Part shown: positions 1 to 5,735 of the stretch, piece by piece
Layout: each line of letters starts with the position of its first letter
Numbering within the stretch: position 1 is the stretch's first letter
Source: Jatrophihabitans sp.
GTDB taxonomy: Bacteria; Actinomycetota; Actinomycetes; Mycobacteriales; Jatrophihabitantaceae
Direction of reading: 5' to 3'
Assembly (NCBI GenBank): GCA_025966255.1
Contig: JAOPVG010000339.1
Span: 1 to 8,276, forward strand
Length of the DNA: 8,276 bases
Made by a program: the position numbers and the translations under genes
Notes under the pieces: generated by a model
Told to the model about the DNA's origin: nothing
What the model saw: the letters and a program-made list of their open reading frames with translations, nothing else
The model's database searches: none

Positions 1-311
1 GTGCCACTGGGGATCTCGACGACGAGCTGATCTCCACCCTGAACGACGACCGTGGAGCCGGTGACACCCGTGCCGTTGATCCGGTCCTCGAGAATCTGCC
101 GGGCCTGCGACATCTGGGACGAAGTCGGGGGCGGCGAGCCCTTCGGTGAGATGGCCGTGAAGATAACCCGGACACCGCCAACCAGGTCGATGCCGAGCTT
201 GGGGGTGTGCCGCTGACCGGGGAAGGCCACGACGGCATAGAGGACGCCGAGAAGCACGATGAGGGCGGTGAAGTAGCGCCCAACGCGCAGCGTTCCAGGG
301 GGTGGTGCCAC
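1..311 (-). CDS. secD: Protein translocase subunit SecD, N-terminal part (runs off window)
   Basis: SecD works with SecF and YajC as an accessory of the SecYEG translocon, using the proton motive force to help pull proteins across the cytoplasmic membrane. Only about the first 103 residues are present; the gene continues past position 1. Visible are a short basic N-terminus, a first transmembrane segment (about residues 12-30, FTALIVLLGVLYAVVAF), the family signature KLGIDLVGGVRV (about 38-49), and the start of the first periplasmic domain (ARQILEDRINGTGVTGS, about 70-86). The GTG start at 311 is chosen because GAGGAG lies 9 nt upstream (321-326 on the plus strand) and an in-frame stop lies a short way further upstream. 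It follows yajC, the usual order, but with an unusually wide gap. Identification is by family resemblance and context and is firm. Confidence 0.93.
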   Translation of the reverse strand, partial: MAPPPGTLRVGRYFTALIVLLGVLYAVVAFPGQRHTPKLGIDLVGGVRVIFTAISPKGSPPPTSSQMSQARQILEDRINGTGVTGSTVVVQGGDQLVVEIPSG

Positions 312-516
312 GGGGAAGTTCTCCTCGGCGTTCTCAGATGGTGTCGGTCAGATGGACGTGGATCAGCTGGTGCCACCGGGCGTAACGGACATCCGAACGA
401 ATTCGTCCAGGGACCGCGCCCGCGCAGGCGCTGCCCGACAGTATGACCGACGGCACCTCAGAGCCCGCTCAGGGCGCTGGGTGCCGCCGGAACTGGTGTC
501 AGTCACAGCCGCTGCT
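312..516. other. yajC-secD intergenic spacer, no convincing gene
   Basis: This is about 205 nt between the yajC stop and the secD start, where the two genes are often nearly adjacent. On the minus strand there is a short G/C hairpin (GCCC-TGAGC-GGGC, about 463-476) and a TANNNT-type hexamer TACTGT (443-438) with no recognisable -35. These could be an attenuator and a secD promoter, but both are weak. A 47-codon frame (506-363, minus, starting GTG) is open here; its arginine- and cysteine-rich translation and mediocre third-position GC argue against it being a gene. Confidence 0.4.
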
Positions 517-876
517 TCATGCGGTGGGGTCAGCGCCGTGCGGCGAGTCGCCCTTCTCGAGATCGATGGTGCTCGATCGGTTCTCGTCGATGCCGGCATC
601 GCGCTTGAAGCGATCCGGCAGTGACGCGGTGTCGCGCAGGGCGGCAAGTTCCCACCGCACCTCCACACCGGGGGCGATGGACATCTGCACCGACTCATCG
701 TCGTTCTTGGCGACGACGGTGCCGTACAGGCCGGACGTCGTCATCACCTCGCTACCGACGCCGATGCGCTCGGCCCGCTGGGCCAGGGCCGCGGCTTGCC
801 GGCGGCGGGCCCGCGCCGAGAACGCGAACAGCCCGAAGATGATCAATATGAAGATGACGAACGGCAAGTAATTCAC
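517..876 (-). CDS. yajC: Preprotein translocase subunit YajC
   Basis: YajC is a small single-pass membrane protein that associates with SecDF and the Sec translocon. The predicted product is 119 residues, normal for actinobacterial YajC. It has an N-terminal transmembrane helix (about residues 3-20, YLPFVIFILIIFGLFAFS), then a basic stretch (ARARRRQ) consistent with a cytosolic face. The conserved soluble part follows, with VGSEVMTTSGLYGTVV (about 40-55) and APGVEVRWEL (about 68-77), and a charged, poorly conserved tail. The frame is open further upstream to 981, but the GTG at 876 puts the helix at the N-terminus as the family requires, and the upstream extension would overlap ruvB. The ribosome-binding site is weak (GGGA about 12 nt upstream). 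It begins about 40 nt after the ruvB stop, so co-transcription is plausible. Confidence 0.92.
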   Translation of the reverse strand: MNYLPFVIFILIIFGLFAFSARARRRQAAALAQRAERIGVGSEVMTTSGLYGTVVAKNDDESVQMSIAPGVEVRWELAALRDTASLPDRFKRDAGIDENRSSTIDLEKGDSPHGADPTA

Positions 877-917
877 GACGGAAGGGTCCCAGCGTCGACA
901 GCAGATATACACCAAGC

Positions 918-2063
918 TTACGCGTCGAAGAGAGTGGGTCCCCCTGATCCGGACGGCGGGACCAGTTCCAGGTGTGACCACGCGGCCGGGGTGGCCACCC
1001 GACCCCGCGGGGTCCGGGCCAGCAATCCGGCCCGCACGAGGAAGGGTTCGGCGACCTCCTCGACCGTCTCCACCTCTTCCCCGACGGCGACGGCGAGGGT
1101 GCCCACGCCCACTGGACCCCCGCCGAAACGGCGGACCAGCGCGTCGAGCACGGCGCGGTCGAGGCGGTCCAGGCCCAGCTCGTCGACGTCGTAGACCGCC
1201 AGCGCCGCTTGGGCAATTGATTCGGTCACGATGCCGTCGGCCCGCACCTCGGCGTAATCGCGCACCCGGCGGAGCAGCCGGTTCGCGATCCGCGGGGTGC
1301 CACGAGAGCGGCTCGCGATCTCCGCGGCGCCGTCGGCGCGCAGATCGACGGCGAGCAGTTCGGCCGAGCGGCGTAGGACGAGCTCGAGTTCGGCGGCGTC
1401 GTAGAAGTCCATGTGCGCGGTGAATCCGAACCGATCGCGCAGCGGCCCGGTCAGCAGTCCGGCGCGGGTGGTGGCCCCCACGAGGGTGAACGCCTCCAGA
1501 TCGAGCGGGATCGCCGTGGCGCCCGGACCCTTGCCGACAATCACGTCAACCCGGAAATCCTCCATCGCCATGTACAGCAGCTCCTCGGCCGGGCGGGCGA
1601 TGCGGTGGATCTCGTCGATGAACAGCACCTCACCCTCGGCCAGGCTGGTCAGGAGCGCGGCGAGGTCGCCGGCCCGCTCGATCGCGGGCCCGCTGGTGAC
1701 CCGGATCGGCGTGCCCAGCTCGGCCGCGATGATCATCGCCAGGCTGGTCTTGCCGAGGCCGGGCGGCCCCGAGAGCAGCACATGATCTGGCGGACGGTTG
1801 CGCCGCTTCGCGCTCTCGAGGACGAGCTGCAACTGCTCGCGCACCTTGGGCTGCCCGACGAATTCGTCGAAGCGCTTCGGGCGCAGCGAAGCCTCAACTT
1901 CCCGTTCTTCCACCGCTGCGACGTCGCTCAGCACCGGCTCCCGCTCGCCCTCGCTCCGCTCGGGCGGCGCGGCGCCGCCGCCACCGGGTTCGCCGGGGGC
2001 GGTCCGGCTCTTCGCGCGCGCGCTCATCGCGTTGTCGGTCACCTCGAATTCATCGTCGGTCAC
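918..2063 (-). CDS. ruvB: Holliday junction branch migration ATPase RuvB
   Basis: RuvB is the hexameric AAA+ motor that, docked on RuvA, drives branch migration of Holliday junctions. The 381-residue product shows Walker [10 protein letters not shown] (99-107), Walker B LFIDEIHR (147-154), sensor 1 GATTRAG (196-202), the GPLRDRFG arginine-finger region (206-213), sensor 2 [13 protein letters not shown] (254-266), and the C-terminal winged-helix domain (about 313-355, [17 protein letters not shown] onward). The GTG start at 2063 overlaps the ruvA stop (GTGA), implying translational coupling. The first 55 or so residues before [15 protein letters not shown] are longer than usual and Gly/Pro/Glu-rich. 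An in-frame ATG at 2027 (residue 13), preceded by GAGGTG, is an alternative start. Catalytic motifs are intact. Confidence 0.97.
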   Translation of the reverse strand: MTDDEFEVTDNAMSARAKSRTAPGEPGGGGAAPPERSEGEREPVLSDVAAVEEREVEASLRPKRFDEFVGQPKVREQLQLVLESAKRRNRPPDHVLLSGPPGLGKTSLAMIIAAELGTPIRVTSGPAIERAGDLAALLTSLAEGEVLFIDEIHRIARPAEELLYMAMEDFRVDVIVGKGPGATAIPLDLEAFTLVGATTRAGLLTGPLRDRFGFTAHMDFYDAAELELVLRRSAELLAVDLRADGAAEIASRSRGTPRIANRLLRRVRDYAEVRADGIVTESIAQAALAVYDVDELGLDRLDRAVLDALVRRFGGGPVGVGTLAVAVGEEVETVEEVAEPFLVRAGLLARTPRGRVATPAAWSHLELVPPSGSGGPTLFDA

Positions 2064-2677
2064 CGGCTTCTACCGAGGAGCTGAATGCTGCGGCGCAGCA
2101 ACGCCGAGACGTCAGGCGCGGCGTCGGGATCGACGTCAGAGGCGACGACGTCGATCGCGTCGCCGGCTTCCTTGCCGGAGAAGCCCAGCCCGGCCAGCGC
2201 GTGGGCCAGCTGATTGCGCCACGGGGCGACCGCGGTGATGCCGGCGCCGGTCTGGACCGCGTGATCGGAACCGTCGATGGAGCCGATGCGATCGCGCAGC
2301 TCGATGACGATGCGTTCGGCTCCCTTGCGGCCGATGCCGGGCACCTGGGTGAGCGAGGCGAAGTCACTGGTGGCGATCGATCGGCGCAGCTCGCGCGGCG
2401 GGTGCACCGCGAGCATCGTCTGGGCCAGCTTCGGGCCGACGCCGTTTGCCGTCTGGAGCAGCTCGAACAGGGCGCGCTCGTCGTCGTCGGCGAACCCGTA
2501 GAGCGTGAGCGAGTCCTCCCGGACCACGAGGCTGGTGGCGAGGCGGGCCGTCTCCCCCACCCGCAGGCGGGCGAGCGTGCCCGGCGAGCAGGAGACCGCC
2601 AGGCCGATTCCCCCGACTTCGACCACGGCTCCGTCCGGGGCGACGGCGGCGACCGTGCCGCGCACGCTGGCGATCAT
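2060..2677 (-). CDS. ruvA: Holliday junction DNA helicase subunit RuvA
   Basis: RuvA binds the four-way junction as a tetramer and loads and regulates RuvB. The 205-residue product has the typical three-domain layout. First comes an N-terminal OB-fold (about 1-62, [10 protein letters not shown] to LTLYGF). Next is the central domain with two helix-hairpin-helix motifs (about 71-90, [18 protein letters not shown], and about 109-130, [19 protein letters not shown]). Last is a C-terminal RuvB-binding three-helix domain (about 153-203, [19 protein letters not shown] onward), reached through a flexible linker. The ATG start at 2677 overlaps the stop of the preceding TPR-like gene by 4 nt (ATGA), and its own stop overlaps the ruvB GTG in the same way, so translation is likely coupled along the operon. 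Nothing is missing or broken. Confidence 0.97.
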   Translation of the reverse strand: MIASVRGTVAAVAPDGAVVEVGGIGLAVSCSPGTLARLRVGETARLATSLVVREDSLTLYGFADDDERALFELLQTANGVGPKLAQTMLAVHPPRELRRSIATSDFASLTQVPGIGRKGAERIVIELRDRIGSIDGSDHAVQTGAGITAVAPWRNQLAHALAGLGFSGKEAGDAIDVVASDVDPDAAPDVSALLRRSIQLLGRSR

Positions 2678-3225
2678 GCGTCCTCCTCGGCGTCAGGCAG
2701 GTGCCGCACCGCGGCCGCGAGCGCGATGCGGGAGGAGTCGGCCTCGTCCAGGTCCAATTCCTCGCGCCGCGCCAGGGCGCGGGTGAAGTGGTCGCGGGCA
2801 TCGGACCAATGGCCCTGGGCGTAGGCGTTCTCGCCGGCGTGCTGGTGCGTGAATGCCTCGATCACGGGGCCGAACTGCTGCGCGGCGGCCAGCAACTCGG
2901 TGAACTCGAGATTCGCCTCCGCGAAGTCACCGCGCCACTGGAAAACCTGCGCCAGCCGGACCCGGGCGGTGTGCTGTTGCGCGTGTGTCCCGGCGATCTC
3001 GGCGCGATCGACCGCGGCCCGCCCCTCGTTGACCGCATCGTCGAGCGCGCCGGACCCGCGCAACACACCGACGAGATCGCCGCGGGCAATCAGCTCGGCA
3101 ACCTCGTCGGGCGCGGTGCGGATCTCCTCGCGCAGTTCGGCAATACGCGCCCGGACCGCAGCCGGGTCGGCGTAGACCTCGCGCAATGTCTCCGGGTCGA
3201 TCGTGTACTCGAGAGGGTCGCTCAT
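2674..3225 (-). CDS. TPR-like helical repeat protein of unknown function, embedded between ruvC and ruvA
   Basis: The product is 183 residues, has no signal peptide or transmembrane segment, and is predicted cytosolic. I do not recognise a named family. The sequence looks like tandem tetratricopeptide-type helix pairs. A degenerate unit spans about 44-78 (GDLVGVLRGSGALDDAVNEG). A clearer one spans about 86-118, with small residues and W/G/F/A at typical spacing (LAQVFQWRGDFAEANLEFTE). A third spans about 124-157 (HAGENAYAQGHWSDARDHFT). The N-terminus (SDPLEYTIDPETLREVYAD) precedes a charged helix, and the C-terminus is acidic. I chose the ATG at 3225, 7 nt after the ruvC stop; the frame stays open to 3306, but that extension would lie inside ruvC. 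The stop overlaps the ruvA start (ATGA). It should be co-induced with ruvC from the upstream LexA box. TPR proteins are usually protein-protein scaffolds; a role in repair is inference from context only. Confidence 0.85.
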   Translation of the reverse strand: MSDPLEYTIDPETLREVYADPAAVRARIAELREEIRTAPDEVAELIARGDLVGVLRGSGALDDAVNEGRAAVDRAEIAGTHAQQHTARVRLAQVFQWRGDFAEANLEFTELLAAAQQFGPVIEAFTHQHAGENAYAQGHWSDARDHFTRALARREELDLDEADSSRIALAAAVRHLPDAEEDA

Positions 3226-3232
3226 GCCGCAA

Positions 3233-3760
3233 TCACGGTGCCATTCTGGACCTCGCCGCCGACAGTGCGTCGGCCAGCCGGGACTGGGCGCTGCCCCGCC
3301 ACACATGACAGATCGCCAGGGCCAGGGCGTCCGACGCGTCCGCCGGGCGCGGCGTTTCCGTGAGGCGCAGCAGCCGAGTCACCATCGCGCCGACCTGGGC
3401 CTTGTCGGCCCGGCCCGACCCGGTGACTGCGGCCTTCACCTCGCTCGGGGTGTGCAGGACGACCGGGATCCCGGCCCGCGTCGCCGCGACGATGGCGAGT
3501 CCCGCAACCTGCGCGGTGCCCATGACGGTGCGCACGTTGTGCTGGCTGAACACGCGTTCCACCGCCACGACGTCCGGAGAGAACGCGGCGATGGCCGCGG
3601 CAAAGGCATCGGCCTGCGCGACCAGCCGCTCCCCTACCGGTGCGTCAGCCGGCGTGCGGACGACCTCGACGTGTACGAGTGTCAGGGTGCGGCCCGGCGC
3701 GCCGTCCACGACACCGATGCCGCAGCGGGTCATGCCCGGGTCGACACCCAGCACCCGCAC
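3233..3760 (-). CDS. ruvC: Crossover junction endodeoxyribonuclease RuvC
   Basis: RuvC resolves Holliday junctions by paired nicks, acting with RuvAB. The 175-residue product has the RNase H-like fold and the four acidic metal-binding residues in place: D7 in [13 protein letters not shown]68 in VVAVERVF, and D141 and D144 in [14 protein letters not shown]. Also visible are the [17 protein letters not shown] segment (about 71-87) and the [20 protein letters not shown] segment (about 104-123). The GTG start at 3760 is supported by GAGGAG 5 nt upstream (plus-strand 3766-3771). A perfect mycobacterial-type LexA box lies just beyond the ribosome-binding site, so this gene heads an SOS-responsive operon ruvC-TPR-ruvA-ruvB. 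The first gene on the other side, the M50 protease, is divergent. Confidence 0.97.
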   Translation of the reverse strand: MRVLGVDPGMTRCGIGVVDGAPGRTLTLVHVEVVRTPADAPVGERLVAQADAFAAAIAAFSPDVVAVERVFSQHNVRTVMGTAQVAGLAIVAATRAGIPVVLHTPSEVKAAVTGSGRADKAQVGAMVTRLLRLTETPRPADASDALALAICHVWRGSAQSRLADALSAARSRMAP

Positions 3761-3774
3761 ACTGACTCCTCTTG

Positions 3775-3790
3775 TCGAACGGTCGTTCGA
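3775..3790. promoter_or_regulatory. LexA-binding SOS box upstream of ruvC
   Basis: The sequence TCGAACGGTCGTTCGA is a perfect 6-4-6 inverted repeat matching the mycobacterial/actinobacterial SOS box consensus TCGAAC-N4-GTTCGA. It sits 15 nt upstream of the ruvC GTG start. It lies just downstream of a possible -10 hexamer on the minus strand, where bound LexA would cover the transcription start. ruvC is an established LexA target in Mycobacterium tuberculosis, so LexA repression of this operon, relieved by RecA after DNA damage, is well supported. Confidence 0.93.
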
Positions 3791-3793
3791 GGA

Positions 3794-3799
3794 AGCCTA
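3794..3799 (-). promoter_or_regulatory. Possible -10 element of the ruv operon promoter
   Basis: TAGGCT on the minus strand fits the actinobacterial TANNNT -10 pattern. It lies 3 nt upstream of the LexA box and about 34 nt before the ruvC start, giving a predicted transcription start inside the box and a leader of roughly 26 nt that contains GAGGAG. No -35 resembling TTGACA is visible at the expected distance, which is common in these genomes. The position relative to the operator is what makes it credible. Confidence 0.45.
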
Positions 3800-3885
3800 G
3801 GTGTCACCGGACCCGCTCCGGGGCCAACACGCCGGGGGTGCGGTGCGGGACACCGCGGGCGGGCGGCCGGCTCAGTCTCCTCCGC

Positions 3886-3891
3886 TACCGT
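3886..3891 (+). promoter_or_regulatory. -10 element for a leaderless M50 protease transcript
   Basis: TACCGT (TANNNT pattern) ends 6 nt before the ATG at 3898, so transcription would begin at the start codon itself. This is the standard arrangement of leaderless genes in actinobacteria. No clear Shine-Dalgarno is needed or seen, although AGG lies 3 nt before the ATG. No -35 is recognisable. Confidence 0.55.
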
Positions 3892-3897
3892 CAGGTC

Positions 3898-4728
3898 ATG
3901 TCGATGTTCGACCTGAGCAAGCGCCGCCGCGGTGCGGTGCGCCCGAGTCCCTTGTTCCTCGCGTTCGTGGCCGTCACCGCAGTCGGTGGCGTGCTCGCGT
4001 GGTTCCAGACCGGGCCCGGATCGCGCCTGGGCGACTTCGGCGTGCTCGTCTTCGTCCTCGGTGGCTGGATCGTCTCGGTCTGCTTCCACGAGTTCGCGCA
4101 CGCCTACACGGCCTACCGGGCCGGCGACCGCAGCGTCGAAGCCGCCGGCTACCTGACCCTCAACCCGTTCAAGTACGCCCACCCGGTGCTGTCGATCCTG
4201 CTGCCGCTGTTCTTCATCGTGCAAGGCGGCATCGGTCTGCCCGGCGGCGCGGTCTATCTGCATCGCCACGCGTTCCGCAGCCGGGCGACGCAGAGCGCGG
4301 CCGCCGTGGCGGGACCGGCCACCAACGTCGTGTTCGCGGCCATCCTGCTGCTGCTCGCCAAACCGCACTTCGGCGACCTGTTCAACTTCGTATCCGGGTC
4401 GGCCGACACCCACGCCCGGTTCTGGTGTGCGGTCGCCTTCCTCGGCTTCCTGCAGGCGACCGCGGCCGTGCTGAATCTGCTGCCCATCCCGGGGCTCGAC
4501 GGCTACGCCATCATCGAGCCGTACCTCGACCCGGAGACCGCCCGCATCGGCGAGAAGGTCAAGCCGTGGGGCATGCTCGGCGTGATCGTGCTGCTGATCT
4601 ACTTCCGCCCGCTCAATGATGCGTTCTTCCGGCTCGTGAACTGGCTGTGCGAGCGCACCGGAGCGTCGGCCTTCCTCTGGGGCACCGGCCGCGAGTTCTT
4701 CCGCTTCTGGGCCAAACAGCCGGCCTAG
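3898..4728 (+). CDS. Site-2-protease-family (M50) integral membrane zinc metalloprotease
   Basis: This is a predicted intramembrane metalloprotease; its substrate is not apparent. The 276-residue product has several hydrophobic segments (about 19-36, 46-62, 97-109, 139-154, 176-196, 224-236). The zinc-binding motif HEFAH lies at 64-68, with E65 as catalytic residue. The conserved AGPATN motif spans 138-143. The second metal-ligand motif NLLPIPGLDGYAII spans 193-206, with D201 as third zinc ligand, so the active site looks complete. No PDZ domain is visible, which resembles the compact M50 (FtsH-independent SpoIVFB/YwhC-like) members rather than RseP/Rip1. I chose the ATG at 3898 because a -10 box sits 6 nt upstream. 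The frame extends upstream to 3772, but that would read through the LexA box; the ATG at 3904 is a further alternative. It is divergent from ruvC. A regulatory role is only inferred. Confidence 0.9.
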   Translation: MSMFDLSKRRRGAVRPSPLFLAFVAVTAVGGVLAWFQTGPGSRLGDFGVLVFVLGGWIVSVCFHEFAHAYTAYRAGDRSVEAAGYLTLNPFKYAHPVLSILLPLFFIVQGGIGLPGGAVYLHRHAFRSRATQSAAAVAGPATNVVFAAILLLLAKPHFGDLFNFVSGSADTHARFWCAVAFLGFLQATAAVLNLLPIPGLDGYAIIEPYLDPETARIGEKVKPWGMLGVIVLLIYFRPLNDAFFRLVNWLCERTGASAFLWGTGREFFRFWAKQPA

Positions 4729-4798
4729 CCGCGCGGGATCACCCCGTTTCCGGAACCGCCGCCGGACTTCTCAGGGCCAACCCGGCAGGGTGTCGGCC

Positions 4799-5698
4799 AT
4801 GCCGCATTTCGCGCCAGATGACGGCGTTTCGCGCCGCGGCCTTCTGCTCGGCGTGACGGGCGTGCTGGGGGCGGCCGCGGTCGGCGTGGGCGGGATCGAG
4901 GCGGGTCTGCTTCCTGGCCGCGATCGCCTCCACTCGTGGGTCGGCGCCGGACTGCCCGACGGCGTGCCGGACCTCGCCACCGGTGCGATGGTGAGCGGCA
5001 GCTTCGTCTCGGCGAAGCGGGGCGGCGCCCGCGTCGGGTGGTCGATTGCCTATCCGCCCGGCCACGACCACGCGCCGCTGTCCGTCCTCATCGTGTTGCA
5101 CGGCCGCGGTGGAAACCACGACCAAGCGTTCGGTGGCAGCCTGCACCTCCACCGTTTCCTCGCCGAGGCGACGAAGGGCGGCACTGCGCCGTATGCCATC
5201 GCCGCACCCGACGGCGGTGATCACGAGTACTGGCATCCGCGCGCGGGCACCGACCCCGCCGGGATGGTCGTCGACGAGTTCCTACCCCGGTTGGCCGACC
5301 GCGGTCTGGACACGCGCCGCATCGGACTGCTCGGCTGGTCGATGGGCGGTTACGGTGCGCTGTATCTGTCGACCGTCCTGCGCGAGCGCCGCGTGGCGGT
5401 GACGGTGGCGGAGAGCCCGGCCATCTGGCACCACGGCTACCAGAGCGCCGAGGGCTCCTTCGACGACGCCGCCGATTTCGACGCACATGCCGTCCTCGGG
5501 CAGCAGGCGCGACTGCGTGGCATCCCGCTGCGGATCGACTGTGGCGCGGACGACGGATTCGCGCCGACCGTCCGCGACCTCCGCGCCGAAATCGCGCCCA
5601 CTCCGGCCGGCGGGATCGCGCCGGGCGGGCACAACTCGGACTATTGGCGCAGTCAGGCACCAGCTCAACTCAAGTTCGTCGGAAACCACCTTCTGTAA
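4799..5698 (+). CDS. Exported alpha/beta-hydrolase (esterase-like) with a twin-arginine signal
   Basis: This is a predicted secreted or periplasm-facing serine hydrolase of the putative-esterase/antigen-85-like alpha/beta-hydrolase fold; the substrate is unknown. The N-terminus carries a Tat-type signal, SRRGLLLG (about 11-18), followed by an Ala/Gly/Val-rich hydrophobic stretch to about residue 36. An HGRGGN oxyanion-type loop follows (about 101-106). The nucleophile elbow GWSMGGYGAL contains Ser181. An Asp pair in CGADDGF (about 251-252) and His278 in GGHNSDYW complete a plausible Ser-Asp-His triad. The total is 299 residues from ATG 4799, chosen because CAGGG lies 8 nt upstream. A GTG at 4790 is in frame and would add three residues but has no well-spaced ribosome-binding site. 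It follows the M50 gene by about 70 nt on the same strand and may be co-transcribed. The enzyme class is secure, the physiological role is not. Confidence 0.88.
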   Translation: MPHFAPDDGVSRRGLLLGVTGVLGAAAVGVGGIEAGLLPGRDRLHSWVGAGLPDGVPDLATGAMVSGSFVSAKRGGARVGWSIAYPPGHDHAPLSVLIVLHGRGGNHDQAFGGSLHLHRFLAEATKGGTAPYAIAAPDGGDHEYWHPRAGTDPAGMVVDEFLPRLADRGLDTRRIGLLGWSMGGYGALYLSTVLRERRVAVTVAESPAIWHHGYQSAEGSFDDAADFDAHAVLGQQARLRGIPLRIDCGADDGFAPTVRDLRAEIAPTPAGGIAPGGHNSDYWRSQAPAQLKFVGNHLL

Positions 5699-5723
5699 CG
5701 GGAACTCACACGGATCGAACGGG

Positions 5724-5729
5724 TAGGTT
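5724..5729 (+). promoter_or_regulatory. -10 element for a leaderless lipoprotein transcript
   Basis: TAGGTT (TANNNT) ends 6 nt before the GTG start at 5736, placing the transcription start at the GTG. This is the same geometry as at the M50 gene. There is no Shine-Dalgarno upstream of this GTG. GGAAC at 5701-5705 is the sort of sequence seen in ECF-sigma -35 elements, but its spacing here is not a good match, so I do not assign a sigma factor. Confidence 0.55.
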
Positions 5730-5735
5730 GCGGCC

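Noticed and set aside
363..506. A 47-codon minus-strand frame starting GTG just after yajC
   Set aside because: The start looks protein-like (TDTSSGGTQRPE), but the rest is Arg/Cys-rich with only moderate G/C at third positions and no ribosome-binding site. Kept only as a note.
1413..2084. A 223-codon plus-strand frame opposite ruvB
   Set aside because: Shadow of ruvB, whose Walker, sensor and winged-helix motifs are all intact on the minus strand.
3730..4413. A 227-codon minus-strand frame opposite the M50 gene that also overlaps the ruvC start and SOS box
   Set aside because: The M50 reading carries HExxH and NxxPxPxLDG motifs and hydrophobic segments. The opposite frame is rich in Glu/Arg/Gln with no recognisable domain and would overlap the ruvC promoter.
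4746..4757. Short palindrome around TTCCGGAA between the M50 and esterase genes
   Set aside because: Only an 8-bp perfect core with no loop and no paired site; too short to call an operator or terminator in high-GC DNA.
5714..5729. TCGAAC half-site near the lipoprotein promoter as a possible second SOS box
   Set aside because: The second half (expected GTTCGA after four bases) is absent. The same is true of TCGAAC half-sites near 2463 and 7623, so these are chance occurrences.
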